Both the position numbers and the translations under genes were made by a program. 43,655 nt of DNA from assembly GCA_004020365.1 (NCBI GenBank), contig SAQR01000014.1, forward strand, positions 1 to 43,655, read 5' to 3'. The notes beneath the pieces are model-generated. The model worked only from the letters and a program-made list of their open reading frames with translations, was not told the DNA's origin and made no database searches. This DNA comes from Mesorhizobium sp. Its GTDB lineage: Bacteria; Pseudomonadota; Alphaproteobacteria; Rhizobiales; Rhizobiaceae. Positions 24,624 through 33,700 of this stretch are shown piece after piece; positions within the stretch are counted from its first letter, which is position 1, and each line of letters starts with the position of its first letter.

Positions 24624-24653
24624 CTATCTGCCGGTTATCACGGACAACGCGCC

Positions 24654-25580
24654 ATGCAAACCACCTTGAAAATTGGAACACGCGGCAGCCCGCTGGCGCT
24701 GGCGCAGGCGCATGAAACGCAGGCGCGGCTGATGGCCGCTCACGGTATGCCGGTTGAGGCATTCGAGGTGGTCGTCATCTCGACCAGCGGCGATCGCATC
24801 CAGGACCGGCCGCTGTCGGAAGCCGGTGGCAAGGGGCTGTTCACCAAGGAGATCGAAGAAGCGCTGCTGGCGCGCCGCATCGACATTGCTGTGCATTCGT
24901 CAAAAGACATGCCGACGATGTTGCCCGATGGGCTGGAACTGTCCGCCTTCCTGCCGCGCGAGGACGCGCGCGACGCTTTCGTCGGCAAGGCGGCGAAAAC
25001 GATCGCCGGATTGCCGCAGGGCGCAAAGGTCGGTTCGTCGTCGCTGCGGCGCCAGGCACTGATAAAGCGCATGCGGCCGGACCTCGACGTAGTCATGTTC
25101 CGTGGCAATGTGCAGACGCGGCTGCGCAAGCTCGACGAGGGCGTCGCCGACGGCACCATCCTTGCCTATGCCGGGCTGAAGCGGCTCCGGCTCGAAGATG
25201 TCATCACCGACCTGATGCCGCTCGACAGCTTTCCGCCGGCGCCCGGGCAAGGCGCGATCTGCATCGAAAGCCGCGTCGGCGACCTCGATGTGGAAAGGAT
25301 GCTGACGGCAATTCATGACGTACCGACCGGACAGGCGCTGGCCTGCGAACGCGCTTTCCTGGCGGCGCTCGACGGTTCCTGCCGCACGCCGATTGCGGGC
25401 CATGCGACGATATCGGCCGAAACGGTCTTCTTCGGCGGGCTGATCATCTCGCCGGATGGCACGCAATCCCACGAGGTCAAGGCGGAAGGCCCGGCGCAGG
25501 ATGCCGCGCGCATCGGCGACGAAGCCGCCAGGACGGTGCGGGCCAAGGCCGGAGAAAAATTTTTCGACGGCTGGGCCTGA
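24654..25580 (+). CDS. hemC: Hydroxymethylbilane synthase (porphobilinogen deaminase)
   Basis: The 308-residue enzyme polymerises four porphobilinogens to hydroxymethylbilane on a covalently bound dipyrromethane cofactor. [13 protein letters not shown] starts the fold, [13 protein letters not shown] and VHSSKDMPT form the catalytic cleft, [13 protein letters not shown] binds substrate, and Cys243 in [12 protein letters not shown] carries the cofactor. hemD begins one base after its stop, so the two are co-translated. It is the first gene of the hemC-hemD-mitofilin-hemY run. The family C repeat sits in its upstream region, where its promoter should be. Confidence 0.97.
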   Translation: MQTTLKIGTRGSPLALAQAHETQARLMAAHGMPVEAFEVVVISTSGDRIQDRPLSEAGGKGLFTKEIEEALLARRIDIAVHSSKDMPTMLPDGLELSAFLPREDARDAFVGKAAKTIAGLPQGAKVGSSSLRRQALIKRMRPDLDVVMFRGNVQTRLRKLDEGVADGTILAYAGLKRLRLEDVITDLMPLDSFPPAPGQGAICIESRVGDLDVERMLTAIHDVPTGQALACERAFLAALDGSCRTPIAGHATISAETVFFGGLIISPDGTQSHEVKAEGPAQDAARIGDEAARTVRAKAGEKFFDGWA

Positions 25581-25581
25581 C

Positions 25582-26298
25582 ATGCGTCGCGTCCTGGTGA
25601 CGAGGCCGGAGCCGGGTGCCTCGCGCACGGCACAGCGGCTTGATGCCCTGGGTTTCAAGCCGATCCTGCTGCCGCTGACCGAAACGGTAGCGCTGCCAGT
25701 CGATGCGGCGGGGGTCGCAATCAATGCCGCCGCCGTTGCCGTTACCAGCGCCAATGCCGCGCGCCATGCGCCGAAGGAAATCAGCACGGCGCTTGCCCGT
25801 TTGCCTTGCCATGCCGTCGGCAGACGGACAGCGGAGGCCGCCCGTGCGGCCGGGTTTCTGTCGGTCGGCGAAGGGCCGGGCGATGCCGAGGCGCTGGCGG
25901 ATGCGCTTGCCGGCGATTACGCCGGACAAACCATCGTCTATCTGTGCGGGCGGGTGCGGTTTTCGGGTTTCGAGCAGCGGCTGCAGCCGGCCGGCGTTCA
26001 GGTTCGCGCCGTCGAGACCTATGACACCGTTGTGCTGGATTATTCCGACGAGGCCGTTCTTGCGCGCTTGTCCGGCCGGCCGGTCGAGGCGGTGTTGCTC
26101 TATTCGGCCAAGGCGGCCACAGCGATGCAGGCGATGGCCGGGCGGCCGGCGCTGGGTGAGCTTTTTAAAAAGACATGTTTTTTTGCGCTGTCCGGACGTA
26201 TCGCCGCAGCCTTGGAGACTGTTGCCTCAGAACAGCTCCGCGTTGCTCCGGAGCCCAGCGAGGAGGCGTTGCTGGAGCTTTTGCAGACGTCGCCTTGA
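25582..26298 (+). CDS. hemD: Uroporphyrinogen-III synthase
   Basis: The 238-residue protein follows hemC by one base and shows the HemD two-domain pattern: MRRVLVTRPEPGASRTAQRL, VAVTSANAARHA, HAVGRRTAEAARAAGF and VLLYSAKAATAM with LSGRIAAALE. HemD sequences diverge strongly, but position and motifs agree. It cyclises hydroxymethylbilane with inversion of ring D to uroporphyrinogen III. ATG 25582 is chosen because it is the first start after the hemC stop and the family begins MRVLVTRP. Confidence 0.94.
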   Translation: MRRVLVTRPEPGASRTAQRLDALGFKPILLPLTETVALPVDAAGVAINAAAVAVTSANAARHAPKEISTALARLPCHAVGRRTAEAARAAGFLSVGEGPGDAEALADALAGDYAGQTIVYLCGRVRFSGFEQRLQPAGVQVRAVETYDTVVLDYSDEAVLARLSGRPVEAVLLYSAKAATAMQAMAGRPALGELFKKTCFFALSGRIAAALETVASEQLRVAPEPSEEALLELLQTSP

Positions 26299-26389
26299 CC
26301 CCGTGTCATCACGCCGCCCCTTTTCACCGCTTGGTGATGTGCTAGACCCCTTCTGAACCATCCCGAAGCGAAATTTGCGGAGCCCAAGC

Positions 26390-27898
26390 ATGGTCAAAAC
26401 GCCGAAGATGCGGCATTCGAAAAGCCGTCGCGAGCCGGTGACCATCGAGCTCGAACCCGGCGCTGTCTCGCGCGTTGCCGACGAGGATGCCGCCAACGGG
26501 CGGACCGACGAGGCGAAGGCTGAGGAAGCGGCAAGCGCGTCGCAGCCGGAAGCGCCTGAAGAACCCGTGCATGCCGACCAGACCGACATCGAGCCGTGGG
26601 AACATGCCGAAGCGGCCCCGCCGGCCGGCTCGGAACAGCCGGCCGAGGGCGGCGCGAAAAGTCCTGAAGGGCCCAAACCGACTTATCCGGCCGGCTCGGA
26701 GGAGTCCGCGAACCGGACCTTCGACTACAGTTTCGACGACGAATCTGCCAAAGCCAGTGGGGCCAGCGGAACGGGGACCAGCAGCGGGACCGATGAAGCG
26801 CCGAAAGAAACCCAGACGGGGAATGAAGACATGGCAGCGCAGCCGAAGCGTGGCGGCATCAACGGCATCGCCGCCGGCGTTATCGGCGGCGTTATCGCGC
26901 TGGCTGCCGCCGGGGGCCTTCAGTTTGCCGGCCTGCTCGGCGCGCCAGGCGGTGGCGATTTATCCTCCGGCGGCGTGTCGCTCGATGGCGTCAATAGCGA
27001 AATCGCTGCGCTGAAAAGCGAGATTGCCGGGCTTCGGGATACCGCCGGCAACAATGATGCCTCGGCCAAGGTGGACGGGCTGTCGTCGGCGCTGGATCAG
27101 GTCAAGACGGATGTCGCCGCGCTGAAATCGGCGATCGATCAGGGCGGAGTAGGCGACACTGCCGGGCTTGCAGCCCTCGGCGACAAGGTCAGGCAGATCG
27201 AGACGGCGGTTGCGGCGCTTGGCCAGACCGGCAACACGGCCCCGGTCGATCTCGGACCGCTCAACGAAAAGCTGGCCGGGCTCGATGCGGCCGTGAAATC
27301 CGCCGGCGAGACGGCGAAGGCACAGGACGGCCGGCTTGCGGCGCTGGAACAGTCGGTGTCGCAGCTTTCCGGCAAGGTCGAGGCACAGGCCGGGCAGCCG
27401 AAGGTTGCGCTCGCCATCGCCGCATCGGCGCTGAAGGCAGCACTCGACCGTGGTGCGCCATTCGCCGCCGAACTCGAAACCTTTGCGGCGATTGCGCCGG
27501 ATGCTCCAGAGATCGCGGCCTTGCGTGCCTACGCCGAAAAGGGCGTTCCGACCCGCTCGGAGATCGCAACCGAAATGCCTGCCGCCGCCAATGCCATGGT
27601 CGCTGCCTCCGAGCCTGTCGACCAGAATGCCGGATTCCTGCAAAACCTGCTGTCGAGCGCGCAATCGCTGGTCAAGGTCAGGCCGATCGGCGCCGTTGAA
27701 GGCGCCGGCGCAGCGGAAACCGTCGCGCGCATGGAGGTGGCGGTCAACCAGGGCGATTACACCAAGGCGCTCAGCGAATACGATAGGCTGCCCGAGGCGG
27801 TGAAGGCCGCCGGCGCCGATTTTGCCGGCAAATTGAAGGCACGAATCGAGGTCGAGAAGCAGGTCGACGCGCTGATATCAAGTGCGATGAAGGCGTGA
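26390..27898 (+). CDS. Mitofilin-like inner-membrane protein (alphaproteobacterial Mic60 type)
   Basis: The 502-residue protein has an acidic, low-complexity cytoplasmic N-terminus (about 1-155). One membrane segment follows, GIAAGVIGGVIALAAAGGLQFAG (about 160-180), then a long heptad-rich coiled coil (EIAALKSEIAGLRD, VDGLSSALDQVKTDVAALKS, repeated units to about 340) and a C-terminal mitofilin-type region. This architecture between hemD and hemY is the alphaproteobacterial Mic60 homologue, which shapes inner-membrane invaginations in related species. ATG 26390 has GCGGAG six bases upstream. Similarity to mitochondrial Mic60 is weak by sequence and rests on architecture and location. Confidence 0.88.
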   Translation: MVKTPKMRHSKSRREPVTIELEPGAVSRVADEDAANGRTDEAKAEEAASASQPEAPEEPVHADQTDIEPWEHAEAAPPAGSEQPAEGGAKSPEGPKPTYPAGSEESANRTFDYSFDDESAKASGASGTGTSSGTDEAPKETQTGNEDMAAQPKRGGINGIAAGVIGGVIALAAAGGLQFAGLLGAPGGGDLSSGGVSLDGVNSEIAALKSEIAGLRDTAGNNDASAKVDGLSSALDQVKTDVAALKSAIDQGGVGDTAGLAALGDKVRQIETAVAALGQTGNTAPVDLGPLNEKLAGLDAAVKSAGETAKAQDGRLAALEQSVSQLSGKVEAQAGQPKVALAIAASALKAALDRGAPFAAELETFAAIAPDAPEIAALRAYAEKGVPTRSEIATEMPAAANAMVAASEPVDQNAGFLQNLLSSAQSLVKVRPIGAVEGAGAAETVARMEVAVNQGDYTKALSEYDRLPEAVKAAGADFAGKLKARIEVEKQVDALISSAMKA

Positions 27899-27908
27899 GG
27901 GCAAGCCG

Positions 27909-29510
27909 ATGATTCGCATTCTGCTTTTCCTCGCCGTGGTTTTCGCACTCGGGCTGGGTTTCGCCTGGCTGGCGGATCGGCCGGGCGAGATGGTGGTCAC
28001 CTTCAGCGGCTATCAATACCAGGTCAGCCTGATGGTGGCGGCGGTGGCGGTCGTCGCCGTCGTTGCCGCGGTGATGATCGTCTGGTGGCTGCTCAAGGCG
28101 CTGTGGAACAGCCCCTACACCATCTCGCGCTATTTCCGCGTGCGCCGTCGCGATCGCGGCTATCAGGCGCTGTCGACCGGTATGATTGCCGCCGGCGCTG
28201 GTGACGGAGCGCTCGCCCGCAAGAAGACCAAGGAAGCGGCAAAGTTGATCCGATCCGACCAGGAGCCGCTGATCCAATTGCTGGAGGCGCAAGCCTCGCT
28301 GCTCGAAGGCGACCATGAGGGTGCCCGCGAGAAATTCGAGACCATGCTCGACGATCCCGAAATGCGGCTGCTCGGCCTGCGCGGGCTTTATCTCGAGGCC
28401 GAACGCCTCGGCGATCGCAACGCGGCGCGGCACTACGCCGGCCGCGCCGCGGCGATGGCGCCGCAGCTGGCCTGGGCCGCCGAATCGACACTGGAAGACC
28501 TGACCGGTCGCGGCGACTGGGACGGCGCGCTGAAACTGGTCGAGGCGCAGAAATCGACGCGGCAGATCGAGCGCGATGCCGCCAACCGGCGTCGCGCTGT
28601 GCTGCTCACCGCGAAGGCGCAGGCGCTGATCGACAGCGATCCCAATGCCGCCAAAACCGCTGCTCTCGAGGCTAACCGGCTGCGGCCGGATTTCGCGCCG
28701 GCGGCGGTGATAGCAGCCAAACTGCTGTTCAGGCAGAACGATGTGCGCAAGGGCGCGAAGATCCTCGAAACGGCGTGGAAAGCCGAGCCGCATCCGGAAA
28801 TCGCCGAGCTTTACACCCACGCCCGGCCAGGCGATGCCGTGCTCGACCGGCTGAACCGGGCGAAAAAGCTGCAGGAGATGAAGAAGAACCACGCCGAGTC
28901 GTCGCTGGCGGTGGCGCGCGCCGCGCTCGACGCGCGGGACTTTTCAACCGCCCGCAAAGAGGCCGAGGCGGCTATCCGCATGGATCGCCGCGAAGGCGCT
29001 TATCTGCTTCTGGCCGACATCGAGGAGGCCGAGACCGGCGATCAGGGCAAGGTGAGGCAGCTTTTGTCCAAGGCAGTGCGTGCACCGCGCGATCCGGCCT
29101 GGGTCGCTGACGGCGTCGTCTCCGAACGCTGGGCGCCGGTGTCGCCGATCACCGGCAAGCTCGACGCCTTCGAGTGGCGGGCGCCGATGGAGCGGCTCGG
29201 CCAGCTGATCGACAGCGACGAGAAGGCGCTGGACGCCGCGGTGCCGACAATCGCGGCTCCAACCAGGCCGGCAAAGGAAAATGTAATCGAGCTGAACCCC
29301 GCTGGATCGGCCGAAAGGCCGACCACCGCGGCGGCATCGGAGACTGGCGAAGACGATGTTGCGCCGGTCACCGCCACGGCGTCTGCCGCGGTGCCGCCGG
29401 ATGGCGACGCTGTCGAACCGGCGGAGGAAATGGCCCGGCTGCCCGACGATCCCGGCGTCGATCCGGACGACGAAGAGCAGAAATCACCACGCAAATTCCG
29501 GTTGTTTTGA
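27909..29510 (+). CDS. hemY: HemY-like tetrapyrrole/heme biosynthesis-associated membrane protein
   Basis: The 533-residue protein matches the HemY family (HemY_N plus TPR repeats). Two membrane helices lie at 1-20 (MIRILLFLAVVFALGLGFAW) and about 40-63. The loop between them carries the family pattern ADRPGEMVVTFSGYQYQVSL, and TPR-like helices fill about 80-420 (ARKKTKEAAKLIRSD, MLDDPEMRLLGLRGLYLEAE). This is the TPR protein of heme clusters, distinct from the Bacillus protoporphyrinogen oxidase also named HemY; its exact role is unclear. It begins ten bases after the mitofilin stop. The C-terminal tail is Ala/Pro-rich and disordered. Confidence 0.92.
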   Translation: MIRILLFLAVVFALGLGFAWLADRPGEMVVTFSGYQYQVSLMVAAVAVVAVVAAVMIVWWLLKALWNSPYTISRYFRVRRRDRGYQALSTGMIAAGAGDGALARKKTKEAAKLIRSDQEPLIQLLEAQASLLEGDHEGAREKFETMLDDPEMRLLGLRGLYLEAERLGDRNAARHYAGRAAAMAPQLAWAAESTLEDLTGRGDWDGALKLVEAQKSTRQIERDAANRRRAVLLTAKAQALIDSDPNAAKTAALEANRLRPDFAPAAVIAAKLLFRQNDVRKGAKILETAWKAEPHPEIAELYTHARPGDAVLDRLNRAKKLQEMKKNHAESSLAVARAALDARDFSTARKEAEAAIRMDRREGAYLLLADIEEAETGDQGKVRQLLSKAVRAPRDPAWVADGVVSERWAPVSPITGKLDAFEWRAPMERLGQLIDSDEKALDAAVPTIAAPTRPAKENVIELNPAGSAERPTTAAASETGEDDVAPVTATASAAVPPDGDAVEPAEEMARLPDDPGVDPDDEEQKSPRKFRLF

Positions 29511-29513
29511 TCA

Positions 29514-29551
29514 GGCTGAGCTTGAAAGTTTTGGCTGAGCTTGAAAGTTTT
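29514..29551 (+). repeat. Perfect 19-bp tandem duplication between hemY and TerB-like gene
   Basis: GGCTGAGCTTGAAAGTTTT occurs twice in direct succession (29514-29532 and 29533-29551), followed by GGCGG. The repeat lies four bases after the hemY stop and ends 23 bases before the TerB-like start. It is a simple duplication, likely recent, since the copies are identical. Confidence 0.95.
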
Positions 29552-29574
29552 GGCGGATGGGAAGTAAGAATCAC

Positions 29575-30054
29575 ATGTTCGAACGCGTTCTGTCGTTTCT
29601 GAAGGACCTGCCGGCAGCTGGCAGCGCCCGCAACAACGCCGATGATCCGCGCGTTGCCGCATCCGCCCTTCTCTACCATGTGATGAGTGCCGACGGCGTG
29701 CGTCAGGATGCTGAATGGGAGCGGTTCAAGGTGGTGCTGGCGGAAAGCTATTCGATCAGCGGCGACGAGCTCGACGCGCTTGCCGCTGCCGGCGAGCGGG
29801 CCGACAATGAGGCGATAGACCTCTACGCCTTCACCAGCGTTTTGAAGCGTCAGCTCGATCCGGACGCGCGCAAAGCCTTCATCGGCCTGATGTGGGAAAT
29901 CGTCTATGCCGATGGCGAATTGCACGAGCTCGAGGACAACACCGTCTGGCGGGTCGCCGAGCTGATGGATGTCGAACGTCACGACCGCGTCGAGGCACGC
30001 CGCAAGGCGGCCGCCGAAGTGCCGGGCGCGGCTGGAACGTCGAGCGACGAATAG
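29575..30054 (+). CDS. TerB-like (tellurite-resistance/DjlA N-terminal fold) protein
   Basis: The 159-residue protein has a TerB/DjlA-type all-helical domain: ALLYHVMSADGVRQDAEWER and IGLMWEIVYADGELHELEDN carry the repeated D-G motif that binds metal or shapes the helix bundle. Family proteins occur in membrane stress complexes; a role in tellurite resistance should not be assumed. ATG 29575 gives GGAAG about ten bases upstream; ATG 29557 has no usable site. It lies after hemY with a short gap and before the amidotransferase, in the same direction. Confidence 0.88.
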   Translation: MFERVLSFLKDLPAAGSARNNADDPRVAASALLYHVMSADGVRQDAEWERFKVVLAESYSISGDELDALAAAGERADNEAIDLYAFTSVLKRQLDPDARKAFIGLMWEIVYADGELHELEDNTVWRVAELMDVERHDRVEARRKAAAEVPGAAGTSSDE

Positions 30055-30065
30055 ACGGGATCCCC

Positions 30066-30782
30066 ATGCCAGCCACGCCGAGGCCGAGACCAAAAATCCT
30101 GATCGTGCTGCATCAGGAGAGTTCGAGCCCAGGGCGCGTCGGCCATATGCTTATCGAAGAAGGATTCGACCTCGATCTCCGCTGCCCGCCGCTCGGCGAC
30201 GCCTTGCCGGAAACACTGGACGGTCATGCCGGAACGGTGGTGTTCGGCGGACCGATGAGCGCCAATGACGAGGACGAGTTCGTCCGCCGCGAGACCGACT
30301 GGCTAAAAATTCCGCTCAGGGAGAACCGGCCGTTGCTCGGCATCTGCCTCGGCGCGCAGATGCTGGTCAACCATCTTGGCGGCAAGGTCGAAGGCCATGG
30401 CGAAGGGCTGGTCGAGATCGGCTGGTATCCGCTGACAGCGACCGAGGCGGGCAAGAAGCTGATGCGGTGGCCTGAGATGGTCTATCAGTTTCACCGTGAG
30501 GGCTTTTCGCTGCCGAAGGACGCGACGCTGCTGGCGACGGCCGAAACCTATCCAAACCAGGCTTTTCGTTATGGCGACAATGCCTGGGGCATCCAGTTCC
30601 ATGGCGAATTGACCAGGGCGATGATGCAGCGCTGGGTGGTTCGCGGCGCGCATCGCTTCGAGTTGCCCGGCGCGCAGCCCGGTCGCGATCATCTCGGCGG
30701 CCGGCTGATCTGGGACATGCATCTGAAGCGCTGGCTCGGCGAATTCCTGCAGACGATCTTCGGCAAGCCGGCGCTGTCCTGA
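30066..30782 (+). CDS. Class I glutamine amidotransferase-like protein
   Basis: The 238-residue protein is a class I (triad) glutamine amidotransferase domain. The nucleophile Cys94 is in PLLGICLGAQML, and His179 and Glu181 are in GIQFHGE, so all three triad residues are present. The related stand-alone proteins are often annotated GMP synthase-like, but there is no synthetase domain and no guaA partner nearby. ATG 30066 is the first start after the TerB-like stop; the 174-base longer frame overlaps that gene. The ribosome site is poor. The substrate is unknown. Confidence 0.9.
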   Translation: MPATPRPRPKILIVLHQESSSPGRVGHMLIEEGFDLDLRCPPLGDALPETLDGHAGTVVFGGPMSANDEDEFVRRETDWLKIPLRENRPLLGICLGAQMLVNHLGGKVEGHGEGLVEIGWYPLTATEAGKKLMRWPEMVYQFHREGFSLPKDATLLATAETYPNQAFRYGDNAWGIQFHGELTRAMMQRWVVRGAHRFELPGAQPGRDHLGGRLIWDMHLKRWLGEFLQTIFGKPALS

Positions 30783-30813
30783 TCTGGTTTTGCCCGGATC
30801 AGTGCGCCCTGGG

Positions 30814-32055
30814 TCAGTTTCGCCCGTTGAGGTGGCGGACCTTGCGCAGCTGCGGGAACATCACCGCCCACAGCCCGGCGACAACGACTGCCCCGACGCC
30901 GCCGATCACCACCGCGGGCACGGTGCCGATCAATGCCGCCATGGTGCCGGCGCGGAATTCGCCAAGCTCGTTGGAGGCGCCGACGAAAACCTGATTGACG
31001 GCGTTGACGCGGCCGCGAACCTTGTCCGGCGTCCACAGCTGGATCAGCGTCTCTCTGATGTAGACGCTGAACATGTCGGCGGCGCCGAGCAAGGCGAGCG
31101 CCGCGATCGACAACCAGGTGATGGTGGAAAGGCCGAACAGCACCGTGAAGGCGCCGAACAGCGCGACGAAGCCGAGCATGACCACGCCGGCATGGTTGCG
31201 GATCGGATGCCCGGCTAGCCAGATGGCAACGCAGATGGCGCCCATCCCCGGCGCCGAACGCAACAGTCCCAAGCCCCATGGGCCGAGTTCGAGGATGTCG
31301 CGCGCATAGACCGGCAGCAGCGCCGTGGCGCCGGACAAAAGCACGGCGAACAAATCGAGCGAAATGGCGCCGAGCACGATCTTCTCGCTCCAGATATAGC
31401 CGAAGCCGGCAAACAGGGTCTGCATCGTCGGCCTGTTGGTCTCGCTGCGCTGGGCAGGTTTTGGGATGGTGAAGACCAGCACCGCGGCGACAAGCATCAG
31501 AACGGCAGCGGTGCCGTATGCCGCTTGCGCCGATAGCCCGTAGAGCAGGCCGCCGGCGACCGGTCCGACGATGGTCGCCGTCTGCCAGGCAGACGAATTC
31601 CAGGCGATCGCGTTGCCGAAATCCTCCGGCGGCACGAGGTTGGCGAACAGCGAAGCCGCGGCCGGTCCGAAGAAGGCGCGGGCGATGCCGAACATGGCGA
31701 GCACGCCGAAGATCAATCCCGGTCCGCCAAGGCCGCGCAGCGTCAGCAGCAGCAGGGCCAGCGCGCAGATCGCCTCCAGCAGCACCATCAGCGCCATGAT
31801 CAGACGGCGGCCGAAACGGTCGGCGACCACCCCGGTGACCAGCACCAGCAGCAGCGAAGGCAGGAACTGGACAATGCCGACAAGGCCGAGATCGAAGGGA
31901 TCGCGGGTCAGGTCGTACACCTGCCAGCCGACGGCGACGGATACGATCTGGGTGGCGAATGTGGCTAGGAAGCGCGCCGCCCAATAGCTCAAAAAGGGTT
32001 TGTGCCGGAAGGCGGCATAGCGCCGGTCAGGCGGTGCGTGAGGTTCGGGTGTCAT
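30814..32055 (-). CDS. MFS transporter (EntS/enterobactin-exporter-like family)
   Basis: The 413-residue protein is a 12-helix major facilitator. The N-terminal FLSYWAARFLATFATQIVSV helix is followed by the loop 2-3 motif VADRFGRRLIMAL. The SLFANLVPPEDFGNAIAWNS and LIQLWTPDKVRGRVNAVNQV regions are typical of the MFS_3 (EntS-like) group of drug and siderophore exporters. The substrate is not predictable. It converges on the amidotransferase gene. The 315-base gap upstream (32056-32370) holds a partial family A repeat and presumably its promoter. Confidence 0.92.
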   Translation of the reverse strand: MTPEPHAPPDRRYAAFRHKPFLSYWAARFLATFATQIVSVAVGWQVYDLTRDPFDLGLVGIVQFLPSLLLVLVTGVVADRFGRRLIMALMVLLEAICALALLLLTLRGLGGPGLIFGVLAMFGIARAFFGPAAASLFANLVPPEDFGNAIAWNSSAWQTATIVGPVAGGLLYGLSAQAAYGTAAVLMLVAAVLVFTIPKPAQRSETNRPTMQTLFAGFGYIWSEKIVLGAISLDLFAVLLSGATALLPVYARDILELGPWGLGLLRSAPGMGAICVAIWLAGHPIRNHAGVVMLGFVALFGAFTVLFGLSTITWLSIAALALLGAADMFSVYIRETLIQLWTPDKVRGRVNAVNQVFVGASNELGEFRAGTMAALIGTVPAVVIGGVGAVVVAGLWAVMFPQLRKVRHLNGRN

Positions 32056-32257
32056 GAATCAGGCCCCGTGGCAAGGAAGTCGGCCGGCGGGGCACTTCCA
32101 CGAGGGCGCTGGTCCGACCACAGCGCTTTTAGCGCAGTTCGGTGTGGGGTGCGCGCAAAAATAGGCTTTGGATCAAGAATTTCCGGCTACCATGCTAATT
32201 GCACAGCTCGGCGGAGGTGGAGAGGTTGTTGGGGCGCGCAGGTCGAGTTCCCCCCCG

Positions 32258-32347
32258 CCCCCTCTGTCCTGCCCTCTTTGCCAACAATTGGCATCTCGCC
32301 CTAAAAAGGGGGAGATTGGACGTCGCGACGGCTTTCGCCAATCTCCA
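32258..32347. repeat. Partial intergenic element family A, third copy
   Basis: CCCCCTCTGTCCTGCC (32258-32273) equals the arm core of the elements at 1-174 and 950-1099. The following GGGGGAGATTGGACGTC and CTTTCGCCAATCTCCA match the middle of the second copy. One arm is degraded. It lies between the MFS start and the MucR stop; the rest of 32056-32370 shows no gene. Confidence 0.75.
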
Positions 32348-32370
32348 GCGTCAAGACGACTTCGAACGCG

Positions 32371-32832
32371 TCAGGCCGTGGCCTTGGGCTTTCTGGTCTT
32401 CTTGACCGGCGCCGGCGGTGCGGCCTTGCGGCCAAGGCCTATCGCCTTCGCCAACTGCGAGCGTGAGGCCGCATAATTGGGGGCGACCATGGGATAGTCG
32501 GCCGGCAAGCCCCATTTGGCGCGGTAGGCATCCGGCGTCAGCCCGAAATGAACGCCGATATGGCGCTTCAGGGATTTGAACTTCTTGCCGTCTTCGAGGC
32601 AGATGATGTAATCCGGCGTCACCGATTTCTTGGGATTGACCGCCGGGATCAGCGGTGCTGCGACCGGAACGGGGGGCTGTCCGAGCCCACCTATCGACGC
32701 GCTGACGCTGGCGATGAGATCGCCGAGGCCGGAAGCGGGCAAGCGGTTCTTCTCGACGTAAGCGGACACGATGTGAGCGGTCAGCTCGAGAAGGTCGATG
32801 TCCTTGCGGGCTTTGTTGCTGTCGTCGGTCAA
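32371..32832 (-). CDS. MucR/Ros family zinc-finger transcriptional regulator
   Basis: The 153-residue protein has the MucR/Ros domain in its second half: DYIICLEDGKKFKSLKRHIG followed by VHFGLTPDAYRAKWGLPADY and PMVAPNYAASRSQLAKAIGL. The presumed ligands are Cys78, Asp81, His91 and His95, where Ros proper has Cys in place of Asp. Such C-X2-D variants are known among Mesorhizobium Ros/MucR proteins, some of which fold with altered or no metal. MucR proteins bind A/T-rich DNA and silence many genes (exopolysaccharide, motility) and often their own. The start is TTG 32832, with GGAG nine bases upstream. The A/T-rich upstream stretch about 32880-32940 could be an autoregulatory target. Confidence 0.92.
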   Translation of the reverse strand: MTDDSNKARKDIDLLELTAHIVSAYVEKNRLPASGLGDLIASVSASIGGLGQPPVPVAAPLIPAVNPKKSVTPDYIICLEDGKKFKSLKRHIGVHFGLTPDAYRAKWGLPADYPMVAPNYAASRSQLAKAIGLGRKAAPPAPVKKTRKPKATA

Positions 32833-32979
32833 TCTATTTTCTCCGTTAGTGGGGTCGCAGAATTCCTAGTCGGCAAATCTGCATAACGCAATGACGCCGC
32901 ACAACGCTACACATTATTTTGAATAACAATACTAACGGCCGGGCCAGATCAACAGGTTTGGCCCCGAACCGCTATAATA

Positions 32980-33684
32980 TCAGACAATCAGGGATTTGTC
33001 GCGCCACAGTCGAAATCCCCCTTCGAAGGCTCGTGTGTTGTCGCCACGCCTGCAACCGGCAGGCAATTCGTCGAGTTTGTCGACATTGCCGCCGCCGATG
33101 ACCACATAGTCGGGTTGAAGGGCGGCGCGCAGCCGTTCGACGACGTCGAATACGTGTTTGCGCCATTTCTTCTTGCCGCGCTTTTCAAGGCCGCGTTCGC
33201 CGACATAGTCCTCGAAGCTGCCGCCCTTCTTGTAGGGAAGATGCGCGAGCTCCATCGGCTGGGCGACGTTGTCGAGGATCATCGCAGCACCGAGGCCGGT
33301 TCCAAGACCCAGGAACAGCATGCGACCGCCTTCATAGCTGCCGACGGCTTGCATCAGCGCGTCGTTGACTAGCTTCACCGGCTTGCCGAACTGCGTTGCG
33401 AAGTCATATCCGACCCAGCCCTTGCCGAGATTGGCGGGCTCAGTCAGTGGCCTGTTGTGGTGCACCGGGCCGGGATAACCGATCGAAACGACGTCGTAGG
33501 GCAAGCCATCGGCGAGCGTCTGCACGGCGGCGATCATCTGCTGCGGCGTCAGGCCGGGTCCGGAATCGGCTCTGCGCTCCTCGCCGCCGGCGCTGGTGAG
33601 GATCTTGACATGGGAGCCGCCGATATCGATCGCAAGCACGATCTTTTCGCTGTCCGATGCCGGCCTCTTCGCCGCTTTGGCCAC
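32980..33684 (-). CDS. ppgK: ROK-family glucokinase (polyphosphate glucokinase-like)
   Basis: The 234-residue protein is a ROK-type sugar kinase. It has the phosphate-binding LAIDIGGSHVKILTS (about 17-31), DALMQAVGSYEGGRMLFLGL and GLGTGLGAAMIL, and PDYVVIGGGNVDKLDELP near the end. Length and the C-terminal WRKHVFDVVERLRAAL segment match the strictly polyphosphate/ATP-glucose phosphotransferases of the PpgK group. GTG 33684 with GGAGG seven bases upstream is taken as start, since longer frames overlap zwf. It is 16 bases after zwf, so it likely makes glucose-6-phosphate for that enzyme. Whether it uses polyphosphate or ATP is unproven. Confidence 0.82.
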   Translation of the reverse strand: MAKAAKRPASDSEKIVLAIDIGGSHVKILTSAGGEERRADSGPGLTPQQMIAAVQTLADGLPYDVVSIGYPGPVHHNRPLTEPANLGKGWVGYDFATQFGKPVKLVNDALMQAVGSYEGGRMLFLGLGTGLGAAMILDNVAQPMELAHLPYKKGGSFEDYVGERGLEKRGKKKWRKHVFDVVERLRAALQPDYVVIGGGNVDKLDELPAGCRRGDNTRAFEGGFRLWRDKSLIV

Positions 33685-33700
33685 TGCGTCGCCTCCGAGT

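Noticed and set aside
29575-30054. Tellurite-resistance operon
   Set aside because: Only a TerB-like fold is present; no terC, terD or terE homologue is nearby, so the resistance label would be unsupported.
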